Shown: positions 1 to 8,511, numbered from the stretch's first letter. The stretch is 64,000 nucleotides of DNA from CAWCGU01 sp963838095 (GCA_963838095.1 CAWIPO010000008.1:62001-126000), one strand, 5' to 3'. The notes: generated by a model from the sequence alone, not told the origin. Program-made: numbers and translations.

Positions 1-211
1 CGATCGGCCCGCCGTGGTGGTCAACCGCCTGCTCGACGGTGTCGAAGACCGGGACGCCGTGCACGTCGCGGCCCTTTCGCCCCGGGGTGACGCCGGCGAC
101 GATCTTCGCGCCGGTGCCGTAGTCGAGGCACTCGCGTGTGAGGTTCACCGCTTCGCGCCCCGTGATCCCCTGGACGATGAAGGTGAAGTCTGGGTGGAGG
201 AGGATGCTCAC
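1..211 (-). CDS. Acid-CoA ligase alpha subunit (SucD-like), partial
   Basis: Only the first 70 codons are present; the gene runs off the left edge. Starting at GTG 211 the protein begins SILLHPDFTFIVQGITGREAVN and continues with VAGVTPGRKG, the N-terminal CoA-binding Rossmann region of succinyl-CoA synthetase alpha (family pattern VQGITGREG...VAGVTPGKGG). The catalytic phospho-histidine would lie outside the window. The GTG start overlaps the stop codon of the upstream beta subunit by 4 bases (208-211), so the two are translationally coupled and surely form one enzyme that makes or cleaves an acyl-CoA with ATP or GTP. Succinate is the default substrate. Malate (as in MtkAB) is possible, because a malyl-CoA lyase gene lies 4 kb away. 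Confidence 0.85.
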   Translation of the reverse strand, partial: MSILLHPDFTFIVQGITGREAVNLTRECLDYGTGAKIVAGVTPGRKGRDVHGVPVFDTVEQAVDHHGGPI

Positions 212-1428
212 GCAGCTTCCCCCTGGATCTTTGCCACGGCCCGGCCGGCCGCTTCCCACATAGACACCGAGCGGTCGCAGTACTCGACTCCGTAGCGGTC
301 GAGGATCCTGAAGCCCTCCTCCTCCCAGGCGCCGGGGATGCGGAAGATCGCAATCGTCTCGCCGGGGTCCTTGTCGAGCTCCAGGCAGGCCTTGATGACG
401 CCACGGGCGACGATGTCGACGCGGGTGTTGGAGACGATCGACATCATCACCGCGATCTTCTCGACCCCGTCCTTCTGCAGCACCTCCTTGGCGAGGCCGC
501 AGGCCTTCGCCACCGACGGGTTGCCGCCGATCTCGGAGTAGTTGGCGGGCTTGCCGCCCTGGCTGCGGACCGCGTCGGTGAGGGTCAGCGAGCCGCCGCC
601 GGCGCCGATCACCAGCCCGAGATTCCCGTGGAAGCCGTGATCCTTGCCCTGGATCACCCCCCGATGGTCGGCGGAGTCGATCGCCTTGACGTTGCGCTCG
701 AAGTCCGACGGCTCGTAGGGCTCGCGGGTGTCGGCGGGATCGATCTCGAGCAGCTTCTGGAGCAGCTCCCGCTGGCGCGGCTTTGCCTCGTCCTCCATCT
801 CCATGTGGGCGTCGAGCGCGACGAAGCTGCCGTCCTCGAGCCGCGCGAGCGGGTTGATCTCGGCCAGGGTCATGTCGCAGTCGTGAAAGAGCCTCGCCAG
901 CCGGGCGAGGATCGGCGTCGCGCGGGTGAGCTCGCTGCCGCTGACGCCGGCGGCGGCGATCACCTCCTTGGCGCGGAAGTCGGGCAGCTCGAGCAGGGGA
1001 GAGACGAAGTGCAGCCGGCCGACGTGGTCGGGGTGCTGCTCGGCCACCTCCTCGATGTCGATCCCACCCATGTCCGAGAACAGGATCAGCGGGCACTTGG
1101 CGGTCCCGTCCCAGACGACCCCTGCGTAGTACTCCTGCGCGACCTCGGCCTTCGGGTCGACGAGGACCCCACGCGGCATGTGGCCGCCTATCTCCAGCTC
1201 GAGAATCTCCGCCGCGTGCGTCTCGGCCTCCTCGGGCGTGTCGGCGAACTTCACTCCGCCCGCCTTCATTCGCCCGCCGGTCAACACCTGCGACTTGACC
1301 ACGGTCGGCCCGCCGATCCGCTGCGCGGCCTCCCGGGCCTCGGCGGCGGTGGTGCAGAAGCCGTAGTCGGTGACCGGGATCCCGGCCCGCTCGACTATCC
1401 GTCTGGACTCGTACTCGTAGAAGCGCAT
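208..1428 (-). CDS. Acid-CoA ligase beta subunit, ATP-grasp (SucC / malate-CoA ligase beta-like)
   Basis: A 406-residue ATP-grasp protein. The start is taken at the ATG that gives MRFYEYESRRIVERAG, matching the MxLxEYQA..LF start of SucC. The ATP-grasp N-domain shows VVKSQVLTGGRMKAGGVKFA, the metal and nucleotide region shows LAEINPLARLEDGSFVALDAH, and the C-terminal CoA-ligase flavodoxin-like domain shows GGNPSV and VSNTRVDIVARG. The C-terminal half departs visibly from housekeeping SucC, where GGGAT and NIFGGI would be expected. This may therefore be a paralogue with another acid substrate, possibly malate, given the malyl-CoA lyase nearby; that is inference. It is the first gene of a two-gene unit with the alpha subunit and is divergent from the PEPCK gene. 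Confidence 0.8.
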   Translation of the reverse strand: MRFYEYESRRIVERAGIPVTDYGFCTTAAEAREAAQRIGGPTVVKSQVLTGGRMKAGGVKFADTPEEAETHAAEILELEIGGHMPRGVLVDPKAEVAQEYYAGVVWDGTAKCPLILFSDMGGIDIEEVAEQHPDHVGRLHFVSPLLELPDFRAKEVIAAAGVSGSELTRATPILARLARLFHDCDMTLAEINPLARLEDGSFVALDAHMEMEDEAKPRQRELLQKLLEIDPADTREPYEPSDFERNVKAIDSADHRGVIQGKDHGFHGNLGLVIGAGGGSLTLTDAVRSQGGKPANYSEIGGNPSVAKACGLAKEVLQKDGVEKIAVMMSIVSNTRVDIVARGVIKACLELDKDPGETIAIFRIPGAWEEEGFRILDRYGVEYCDRSVSMWEAAGRAVAKIQGEAA

Positions 1429-1466
1429 CGGCGGCCGCGGGAGACTACCCACTCCCCACAAGCATC

Positions 1467-1485
1467 ATTGGTTACGAACCACAAT
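1467..1485. promoter_or_regulatory. Imperfect palindrome in the divergent ligase/PEPCK intergenic region
   Basis: The sequence ATTGGTTACGAACCACAAT has arms ATTG...CAAT and GGTT...AACC around an ACG centre, with one unpaired A. It lies in the 118-base gap between two divergently transcribed central-carbon genes, where an operator for shared control would sit. No regulator is assigned. Confidence 0.35.
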
Positions 1486-1546
1486 CGTCGTCCGCTGCGA
1501 CAGAATGGGGCCTCCAGTCACCCCGAGAGAGGAGCCAGAGTCCCAA

Positions 1547-3386
1547 GTGCGTGAATCGATCGACGCGGCCATGGCCGCGGCAGACCTGCCCACCTCCAAC
1601 ACGAAGCTGATCTCCTGGGTGGAGGAGATCGCGGAGCTGACCCAGCCGGACTCGATCCACTGGTGCGACGGCTCGGCGGAGGAATACCGGCGGCTCTGCC
1701 AGGAGCTGGTTGAGGCGGGGACCTTCGAGACGCTCTCGGAGGCGAAGCGGCCGAACTCCTACATCGCGCGCTCGGACCCCGGTGACGTCGCCCGGGTCGA
1801 GGACCGCACCTTCATCTGCTCGCAGGCCGAGGACCAGGCCGGGCCGACCAACAACTGGACCGACCCCGGCGAGATGCGCGCGAAGCTGAACGGGCTCTTC
1901 AAGGGCTCGATGCGCGGCCGGACGATGTACGTGGTCCCGTTCTCGATGGGCCCGCTCGGTTCTCCGATCGCCCACATCGGCGTCCAACTCACCGACTCGG
2001 CGTACGTCGCCGTCTCGATGCGGATCATGACCCGGATGGGCGCGGGGGCGCTCGAAGTGCTCGGGAGGAACGGCGAGTTCGTCCCATGCGTGCACTCGCT
2101 CGGCGCCCCGCTCGCCGAGGGAGAAGCCGACGTCCCGTGGCCGTGCAACGCCGAGAACAAGTACATCGTCCACTTCCCCGAGGCGCGCGAGATCTGGTCC
2201 TACGGCTCCGGCTACGGCGGCAACGCGCTGCTCGGCAAGAAGTGCTTCGCGCTTCGAATCGCCTCGGTGATGGCCCGCGACGAGGGCTGGCTCGCCGAGC
2301 ACATGCTGATCATCAAGCTGTCCTCGCCCGAGGGCGAGACCCGCTACATGGCGGCGGCGTTCCCGTCCGCGTCGGGGAAGACCAACCTCGCGATGCTGAT
2401 CCCGACGATGGAGGGGTGGACCGCCGAGACGATCGGCGACGACATCGCCTGGATGAAGCTGGGCGAGGACGGGCGTCTGTACGCCGTCAACCCCGAGGCG
2501 GGCTTCTTCGGCGTCGCGCCGGGCACGGGCTACAAGACGAACCCGAACGCGATGGACACGATCGAGCGCGGCACCATCTTCACCAACGTCGCGCTCACCG
2601 ACGACAAGGACGTGTGGTGGGAGGGGATGACCGAGCAGCCGCCCGATCACGCGATCGACTGGCACGGCAACAAATGGACGCCCGACTCTGAGGATCCGGC
2701 GGCGCACCCGAACTCGCGCTTCACGACCCCCGCCTCGCAATGCCCCTCGATCGCGCCCGAGTGGGAGGACCCGGCCGGGGTGCCGATCGACGCCTTCCTG
2801 TTCGGTGGGCGGCGAGCGACGACCGTGCCGCTGGTCAGCGAGGCGTTCGACTGGGAGCACGGCGTCTTCCTCGCCTCGACGATGTCGGTCGAGACGACGG
2901 CCGCCGCCGCCGGCGAGGTCGGGAAGCTGCGCTTCGACCCGATGGCGATGCTGCCGTTCTGCGGCTACAACATGGCCGACTACTTCGGCCACTGGCTGAA
3001 GTTCGGTCGCGAGCACGCAGATAAGTACGGCAATGCTCAGCTGCCGAAGATCTTCGTCGTCAACTGGTTCCGCAAGGACGCCGACGGCAAGTTCATCTGG
3101 CCCGGCTTCGGCGAGAACGTGCGGGTGCTGGCCTGGATCTACTCCCGGTGCCGCGGCGAGGGCGAGACGCGTGGAGACGCCGATCGGTCTCGTGCCGGCG
3201 CTCGACGGGATCGACCGCTCGAACCTCGAGCTCACCGACGACGAGCTGCGCGAGCTGCTGACCGTCGACCCGAAGCTGGTCGCCGACCAGCTCCCCCAGG
3301 TCCGCGACCACCTCGACCGCTTCGGCGACCGCCTCCCGGCGGAGATCCGCTCACAGCTCGAGGCGCTGGAAAAGCGGCTCGGCTGA
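1547..3386 (+). CDS. pckG: Phosphoenolpyruvate carboxykinase, GTP-type (frameshifted near the 3' end)
   Basis: GTP-dependent PEPCK converts oxaloacetate to PEP and CO2 in the cytoplasm, as in gluconeogenesis from C4 acids. The GTG at 1547 is preferred over ATG 1505 because a GAGAGAGGAG ribosome site lies 12 bases before it. Family signatures are clear: SMRGRTMYVVPFSMGP, YGGNALLGKKCFALRIAS, the kinase loop AAFPSASGKTN (residues 271-280) and LFGGRRATTVPLV. The hyper-reactive loop cysteine usual in GTP-PEPCK (FPSACGKTN) is a serine here, S276. Near base 3167 the frame breaks by one extra base: NVRVLAWIYSRCRGEGE ends in one frame and RVETPIGLVPALDGIDRSN continues in the next, exactly where the family continues. 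Total length with the repair is about 612 residues, normal for the family. Confidence 0.93.
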
Positions 3387-3395
3387 CCTCTGGCG

Positions 3396-3446
3396 CAAAC
3401 TCTCTGGGTTGTAGGGGCTATAGACCCCACAATCCAGAGAGGTTTG
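3396..3446. terminator. Long hairpin between convergent PEPCK and AspH-like genes
   Basis: Left arm 3396-3417 pairs with right arm 3425-3446 to give about 21 base pairs, including one G-T pair and two single-base bulges (A3413 and G3441), around a 7-base loop. It begins 10 bases after the PEPCK stop and ends 26 bases before the stop of the gene on the other strand. This fits a bidirectional terminator. No T-tract follows, so it could also be a stem protecting the mRNA ends. Confidence 0.7.
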
Positions 3447-3471
3447 CCCGACGGTCCGAGGCGCAGGACGG

Positions 3472-4438
3472 TTAAACCGCGGCGGCAGCCAGGTCAGGGT
3501 TGAGCGCCGGTTCGACCAGCCACCGCCCCGCGATCTTGGCGGCGTCGGTTCCGTTGGTGAGCCGGATCTCGCCGTCGAGGGCGGTGAGCGAGCGCTCGAA
3601 GGCCTGAAGGAGGTCGCGATAGGCCGGGAAGCCGGCCTCGGAGGTCCCGTTGCGCTCCCAGGCGGATTCCCAGCTCTGCATGAACTCCAGCAGGGCGGAG
3701 CGCAGGCTGTCGAGTCGCCTCAGCGTCGTTCGCCGGGTCGAGATCGTCGAACAGCGACTCGGCCAGCCGCTCCTGCTCGCCGGGAGACATCACGACCGGG
3801 AAGTTGGTTCGCTCGGTCTCCACCTCTGCGCTCGCCCCGGGGTCGTAGGGGACGTGCTCGGAAGGCGCGGGATCGCCTCCCTCGACGAACGGACGCTCCC
3901 CGCCCTGGACCAGCCGCCAGAAGCCCTCCGATCCGACGGTGTCGGCGACGAGGTGGATGCGGCGCTCGCCGGTCGGGTTGAGCGCGTTGTGCATCCGCCA
4001 GGTGTCGAACAGCCACGCCTCGCCCGCGGGCATGTGGACCGTGTTCTCGCCGCAGACGAACTCGATCTCCGGGCTGGTGACGATCGGGACGTGCACCCGG
4101 ACGCGATCGACCCAGTAGTAGTTGTCGTCGACGTGCATCGTGGCCTCGGCGTTGCCGTCGATGCGCATCAGCCGCGTTCGCCCGAGCACGGTGTCGAGGC
4201 TGGCGAGCACCTGGCGCAGGTACTCGCAGCGCTCCAGATGGGGCGTCGGCGCCATTTCGCCCTTCACCTCGTCGTCGTTCGGATCTCCCCCGGCGGCGAT
4301 CAGCGGCAGCCTGAAGTTGCCGCCAACATCCTGGGGATGCCCGCGCCAGTCCTGCTCGGAGAACTGTGCGACCTCCTCAGCCAAGCGCCCGGCGTCGAAG
4401 GTGAGCGGCAGGCGGATGAACTCGGCGTCGAGCTTCAC
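3472..4438 (-). CDS. Aspartyl/asparaginyl beta-hydroxylase family protein (frameshifted)
   Basis: Resembles the aspartyl/asparaginyl beta-hydroxylase fold (PF05118), Fe(II)/2-oxoglutarate-dependent cupin dioxygenases. The central region shows EATMHVDDNYYWVDRVRVHVPI, then EAWLFDTWRMHNALNPTGERRIHLVAD, with two histidines spaced like the metal facial triad and an arginine for 2-oxoglutarate. The GTG at 4438 is chosen because it lies 4 bases after the stop of the upstream lyase gene and starts VKLDAEFIRLPL. Near base 3715 one extra base breaks the frame: ...SLFDDLDPANDAEA continues in the next frame as LDSLRSALLEFMQSWESAW to a stop at 3472. The repaired product is about 321 residues. Co-transcription with a malyl-CoA lyase is unusual; the substrate is unknown. 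Confidence 0.75.
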
Positions 4439-4442
4439 GTGC

Positions 4443-5558
4443 CTACTGCGCGGCGCTTGGAACCGCGCCGCCTTCGACCGGCTCTTCAACGGCTGAGTCG
4501 TTGCCCGATGCGAACCCGTAGGCCTTTGCGAGCTCCGGGTCCTTCCGAGCCAGCATCTCGGCAAGCGAAACCATCACCTTGCACTGCTTCCAGGTCGCGT
4601 CGTCCTGCATCTTGCCGTCGATCATGTGCACGCCGCGGCCGTCGGGGATGGCCTCCAGCACCTTCTTCGCGAACAGGACCTCGTCGGGCGGGGGGCTGAA
4701 GACCTTCTTCGCGATCTCGATCTGCGCCGGGTGCAGCGACCAGGCGCCGACGCAGCCGAGCAGGAAGGCGGCGCGGAACTGGGTCTCGCAGCCGAGCGTG
4801 TCCTTGATGTCGCCATAGGGCCCGTAGTAGGGGAGGATGCCGGCGGAGTTGCAGGCGTCGACCATGCGCGCGATCGAGTAGTGCCACGGGTCCTGCTGGG
4901 CGGTCGCGCGCGGGGCGTCGGGGTCGTCGGGGTCGGGGTCCTCGATCACGCGGTATCCGGGGTGGCCGCCGCCGACGCGCGTCGTCTTCATCCGCCGCGA
5001 GGCCGCGAGGTCGGCCGGGCCGAAGCTCATTCCCTGCATCCGCGGGCTCGCCGTCGCGATCTCCTCGAGGTTGGTGACGCCGAGCGCGGTCTCGAGGATC
5101 GCGTGCACCAGGATCGGCCGTTCGAGTCCCGCCTTCGCCTCCAGCTGCGCGAGCAGGCGATCGACGTAGTGGATGTCCCACGGTCCCTCGACCTTCGGGA
5201 CCATCATCACCTCGATCTTCTCGCCGATCTCGGTCACGAGCGTGACGATGTCGTCGAGCACCCACGGGCTCTCGAGCGAGTTGACACGGGTCCAGAGCGC
5301 GGTGTCGCCGAGGTCAGCCTCCTTGCCGACCTTGACCAGGCCGGCGCGGGCGGCCTCCTTGTTGTCGGCCGCGATCGCGTCCTCGAGATTGCCGAGCAGG
5401 ACGTCGGCCGAGCGCGCCATGTCGGGCACCTTGGCGACCATCTTCTCGTTCGAGGGGTCGAAGAAGTGGATCATCCGCGACGGCTTCTGCGGGATCTCCA
5501 TGATCGGATCGGGAGCGCCGATCGCGAGCGGGTGGCCGAACAGTCGTGGGTTTCTCAA
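4443..5558 (-). CDS. mcl: Malyl-CoA / beta-methylmalyl-CoA lyase (HpcH/HpaI-CitE family)
   Basis: A 371-residue TIM-barrel CoA-ester lyase that splits malyl-CoA or methylmalyl-CoA to glyoxylate plus acetyl- or propionyl-CoA with Mg2+. The sequence follows the Chloroflexus MCL type closely, not the short CitE type: HPLAIGAPDPI, RMIHFFDPSNEKM, LLGNLEDAI (E59, D60), MVPKVEGPWDIHYVD, HAILETALGVTNLEEIA with a metal-ligand glutamate, SFGPADLAASRRMKTTRVGGGHP, and near the end HMIDGKMQDDATWKQ. TTG 5558 is chosen because AAGGAG lies 9 bases upstream and the product then begins MRNPRLFGHPLAIG; the longer reading has no ribosome site. It heads a unit with the AspH-like gene (4-base gap). In the ethylmalonyl-CoA pathway this enzyme performs the last cleavage. 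Confidence 0.88.
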   Translation of the reverse strand: MRNPRLFGHPLAIGAPDPIMEIPQKPSRMIHFFDPSNEKMVAKVPDMARSADVLLGNLEDAIAADNKEAARAGLVKVGKEADLGDTALWTRVNSLESPWVLDDIVTLVTEIGEKIEVMMVPKVEGPWDIHYVDRLLAQLEAKAGLERPILVHAILETALGVTNLEEIATASPRMQGMSFGPADLAASRRMKTTRVGGGHPGYRVIEDPDPDDPDAPRATAQQDPWHYSIARMVDACNSAGILPYYGPYGDIKDTLGCETQFRAAFLLGCVGAWSLHPAQIEIAKKVFSPPPDEVLFAKKVLEAIPDGRGVHMIDGKMQDDATWKQCKVMVSLAEMLARKDPELAKAYGFASGNDSAVEEPVEGGAVPSAAQ

Positions 5559-5601
5559 GTCTGGGGTCTCCTTGGTCTGCGGCTGAAACCGAAACGCTAG
5601 C

Positions 5602-6060
5602 GTGGACAAGGTGGCGGCCGCGATTCGACATGCAGCGCACGCTGACCTCGACGCCCTGGTGGGTGCCTACGAGTGGCTGTTCGCGCCCCCCGGCGCGCGT
5701 CCGCCCTCCTGGGACGAGGCCCGCGCCCGCGAGCGCCTCGCCGCCGCGATCGACGCCGTCGAGTCGGCGGTGCTGGTAGCCGACGCCGACGGCGGGCTGG
5801 CCGGCATCTGCACCGCCTACCTGGACCTCGAGTCGGTCCGCTTCGGCCGCCGCTGCTGGGTCGAGGACCTGGCCGTGGACCCCGATCAGCGCTCCCGCGG
5901 GATCGGCGCCGCGCTGATGGCAGCGGCCCGCGACTGGGCCCGGGAGCGCGGCGCCACGCATCTGGAGCTCGACAGCGGGGAGGCGCGCACCGACGCCCAC
6001 CGCTTCTACGAGGGCGAGAACCCGAGCTGGAGCTCGATCAGCTACGCCTGGGAGCTGTGA
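5602..6060 (+). CDS. GNAT family N-acetyltransferase
   Basis: 152 residues with the acetyl-CoA-binding core of GNAT enzymes: WVEDLAVDPDQRSRGIGAALMAAARDWARERGATHLELDSG, containing the Q/R-x-x-G-x-G/A pyrophosphate loop (QRSRGIG), followed by the HRFYE segment that usually completes the fold. It moves an acetyl group to an unknown amine. The start is GTG 5602, in the divergent region shared with mcl, with no clear ribosome site; GTG 5611 is an alternative. It converges tightly (6-base gap) with the NHL-repeat gene. Confidence 0.85.
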   Translation: MDKVAAAIRHAAHADLDALVGAYEWLFAPPGARPPSWDEARARERLAAAIDAVESAVLVADADGGLAGICTAYLDLESVRFGRRCWVEDLAVDPDQRSRGIGAALMAAARDWARERGATHLELDSGEARTDAHRFYEGENPSWSSISYAWEL

Positions 6061-6066
6061 GGCCCG

Positions 6067-7374
6067 TCAGTCGCCGGGCGAGCGCAGCTTGAAGCCGACT
6101 TCCCTCGAGGCGTAGTTGTTGGTCGGGTCGGCGGCGGTGAGCACGTTCACGACTACGCGGCTGTTCCTCTCCAGCTTGCGCTTCTCGAGCAGCTCCTCGA
6201 ATCGGGGGATGACACCGGGGCGCAGGAACCGAAGCGGGATCGTCGCTTCGCCGTCGGCCGGCACCGAGCGCTCCACCTCCTGCAGCTTCGCCTCGCGATC
6301 GCGTACGCGCGCCTCGCCCGTGATCGTCAGCTCGCACGGCTGGGCCGGGCACTCGATGTGGATTCGAAGGCGGCGCGGCACCTGCCTGATCGGTTCGCTG
6401 ACCTCCAGTTGCTTGCACGGCAGCGCGGCGCCCGGGTCGCCGAACTTCTGTATCCGAGCGTTGGGGAGGATGAGGCGCGTGACCGTCGTGAAGCTGCCGA
6501 CGTAGACGCTGCCGAACGGATCGACGCCGAGGCTCGACACCGACGAGAGTGCCCCCGCCGCGAGCCCGTGGCAGCCGAACTCGCGGCTGAAGGCGCCGTC
6601 GGCGGAGAAGACCTGGACGCGGGCGTTGCTGCCGCTGTCACCGACGTACACGCCCTCTGGACCCGTCGCAACATCCTGCGGCCGTTCGAACTGGCCGGGG
6701 CCGGCACCCGTGGCACCCCACTCGCGCACGAACGCGCCGTCTGCCGTGAACTGCTGCATGCGGTCGTTGCCCGTGTCGGCGACGTACACGCCGCCGCCGC
6801 TGACCGCGATCCCGAACGGATCCGCGAACTGTCCCGGACCTGACCCGGCGCTTCCCCATTTCGCGAGGAAGGCGCCGGTCGGATCGAGCTTCTGGACGCG
6901 ATCGTTGCCGATCTCGGCGACGTACAGGTTGCCCGCCGCGTCGGTGGCGACAGCGCTCGGATTGTCGAATTGCCCGTCGCCGGCGCCCGGGCCTCCCAGG
7001 GTCCCGAGGAAAACCCCGTTCGCGTCGAATTTCTGAATCCGGTCGTTGCCGCTGTCCGCGACGTAGACGTTCCCGAAGGGGTCAACCGCGATCCCCGACG
7101 GGTCGCGGAACTGGCCGTCTCCGATTCCACTCGCGCCCCACTCGGCGAGCACGGTCCCGGCGGGGTCGAACTTGCGGACGCGGACGTCGGCGAGCACGTA
7201 CACGTTGCCGGCTGCGTCCGTCGCCAGCCCCCCGAGGTTGAGGGCTGACGTCCCAAAGCCCGGGAGATGGGAGACAACCCCGAACGCGCCGTGGGCGGGG
7301 GCGCTCCCCAGCAGGACGATCGTGGATGCGAGCGTCGCGGCGCTCCACAGGCTAACTCTCGACCGGGCCCTCAT
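6067..7374 (-). CDS. Secreted NHL-repeat beta-propeller protein
   Basis: A 435-residue protein with an N-terminal signal peptide (basic MRARSR, hydrophobic SLWSAATLASTIVLLGSAPAHG, cleavage near AHG-AF). At least five NHL blades follow, each of the form DGQFxxPxGIAVDxxGNVYVADSGNDRIQKFD, covering roughly residues 45-300. The last about 110 residues form a separate beta-rich domain beginning near QLEVSEPIRQVPRRLRIHIECP and containing paired cysteines (ECPAQPCEL). NHL propellers bind proteins or small ligands or act as extracytoplasmic enzymes; nothing here fixes the ligand. It stands alone between convergent and unrelated neighbours. Confidence 0.85.
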   Translation of the reverse strand: MRARSRVSLWSAATLASTIVLLGSAPAHGAFGVVSHLPGFGTSALNLGGLATDAAGNVYVLADVRVRKFDPAGTVLAEWGASGIGDGQFRDPSGIAVDPFGNVYVADSGNDRIQKFDANGVFLGTLGGPGAGDGQFDNPSAVATDAAGNLYVAEIGNDRVQKLDPTGAFLAKWGSAGSGPGQFADPFGIAVSGGGVYVADTGNDRMQQFTADGAFVREWGATGAGPGQFERPQDVATGPEGVYVGDSGSNARVQVFSADGAFSREFGCHGLAAGALSSVSSLGVDPFGSVYVGSFTTVTRLILPNARIQKFGDPGAALPCKQLEVSEPIRQVPRRLRIHIECPAQPCELTITGEARVRDREAKLQEVERSVPADGEATIPLRFLRPGVIPRFEELLEKRKLERNSRVVVNVLTAADPTNNYASREVGFKLRSPGD

Positions 7375-7423
7375 CTGCCCTTTTGAACCCTATGGGGAGA
7401 CGAAAGTTGCCCATGCCCGGCGA

Positions 7424-7867
7424 TCAGGGCTCAGGGTCCAGACCGGCAGCTCGCAGCCCGGCTTCGCGATCGAGGTGAAACTCCACCCGCTTCAATTTCC
7501 CTCCTTCGAAGAACCAAATCGCGGCGCCGACGTTTTCGATCTCGATCGAGCCGCCGGCCGGGGTGGCGAACTGCCGAACCAGGGTGACGATCCGATCGCC
7601 GCGATCGATGATCTCGTCGACCTCCATCCTGAATGTGTCGAATGGGCTGAGCCAGTCACCCCATGCCTCGACGAAGCCGGACGGGCCGCTGCGGTCCTGC
7701 CGAAAGGCGGGGTCGGGACCGATCATCGCCACCTCGAGATTGGGGTCGGCAAGCTCATTCAGCGCAGCGAGCACCTGCGGGCCGAGCCACTCGCGATCGC
7801 CGGCGCGCACGCCCTCCTCGAGGAACGCTTCGAACAGCGGGGCGATTGCATCCAGGTTCGACGACAC
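7424..7867 (-). CDS. SnoaL-like (NTF2 fold) protein
   Basis: A 147-residue single-domain protein with an NTF2/SnoaL-like cone fold pattern: a helical N-terminus (NLDAIAPLFEAFLEEGV), the mid-domain substrate pocket segment SGFVEAWGDWLSPFDTFRMEVDEIIDRGDRIVTLVRQFA and a final strand IWFFEGGKLKRVEFHLDREAGLRAAGL. The GTG start 7867 is chosen because it starts the conserved domain and keeps the divergent operator region free; a longer reading would run through the PadR promoter. Catalytic role unknown. It may be regulated by the divergent padR gene. Confidence 0.7.
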   Translation of the reverse strand: MSSNLDAIAPLFEAFLEEGVRAGDREWLGPQVLAALNELADPNLEVAMIGPDPAFRQDRSGPSGFVEAWGDWLSPFDTFRMEVDEIIDRGDRIVTLVRQFATPAGGSIEIENVGAAIWFFEGGKLKRVEFHLDREAGLRAAGLDPEP

Positions 7868-7926
7868 GGGCGGGCTCAACCTATCGCAGCCTTGAGCGTC
7901 CGGGGCCGGACGATCGCGAGCTGTTA

Positions 7927-7941
7927 CGATATATCGCGATA
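7927..7941. promoter_or_regulatory. Overlapping palindromes, probable PadR operator
   Basis: Two perfect 10-base palindromes overlap: CGATATATCG (7927-7936) and TATCGCGATA (7932-7941). They lie 31 bases before the PadR start and about 60 bases before the divergent SnoaL-like gene, in an AT-rich pocket within GC-rich DNA. A PadR dimer typically binds such sites in its own promoter; autoregulation is inferred. Confidence 0.55.
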
Positions 7942-7971
7942 CTTGTTGAACGATCGAATGGAGGGATGAGA

Positions 7972-8511
7972 ATGCACCGTGGACATCGGCCACCCTGGGC
8001 CGGCGGCAGAGGACGGAGAGGATTTGGCCCGCCGGGCGGATGGGGCCCGCCGGGCGCCTACGGCGGTCATCGGGCGCGCAGGGGGGACGTTCGCAGCGCG
8101 ATCCTCGGCCTGCTCGACGAGCGCGACATGCACGGCTACGAGATGATCCAGGAGCTGGAGGCGAAGACCAGCGGTCGCTGGCGACCCAGCGCGGGGTCGA
8201 TCTACCCGACGCTGCAGCTGCTCGCCGACGAGGGCCTCGTCAGCGCCCAGGAAGTGGACGGCAGGCGCGTCTTCTCGCTCACCGATGCCGGCCGCGAAGC
8301 GGCGAAGGGCGACGCGGAGCGAAAGCCCTGGGAGCACGGCGACGACGAGGGCTCACCACATCATCGGCTGCGGCGAGCAGCGTTCCAGCTCGGCGGCGCG
8401 GCGATGCAGGTCGGCCAGGCCGGCACCGAGGAACTGGTGAACCAGGCCGTCGAGATCCTCACCGACGCGCGCCGCAAGCTCTACGCGCTGCTGGCTGACG
8501 ACGAGGCCTAG
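7972..8511 (+). CDS. PadR family transcriptional regulator
   Basis: 179 residues. A Gly/Pro/Arg-rich flexible N-terminus (about 35 residues, GPPGGWGPPG) precedes a winged-helix PadR domain: VRSAILGLLDERDMHGYEMIQELEAKTSG.WRPSAGSIYPTLQLLADEGLVSAQEVDGRRVFSLTDAG. A C-terminal dimerisation helix follows (NQAVEILTDARRKLYALLADDE). ATG 7972 is preferred over ATG 7966 because GGAGGG ends 6 bases before it. PadR proteins usually repress themselves and a neighbouring detoxification gene. No transporter is next to this one; the divergent SnoaL-like gene is the natural second target. Confidence 0.9.
   Translation: MHRGHRPPWAGGRGRRGFGPPGGWGPPGAYGGHRARRGDVRSAILGLLDERDMHGYEMIQELEAKTSGRWRPSAGSIYPTLQLLADEGLVSAQEVDGRRVFSLTDAGREAAKGDAERKPWEHGDDEGSPHHRLRRAAFQLGGAAMQVGQAGTEELVNQAVEILTDARRKLYALLADDEA

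Noticed and set aside
1472..3430. A long open frame on the minus strand opposite the PEPCK gene
   Set aside because: Its translation is low-complexity Arg/Val/Leu-rich text without any family signature, whereas the plus strand is clearly PEPCK. Long antisense frames are common in GC-rich DNA.
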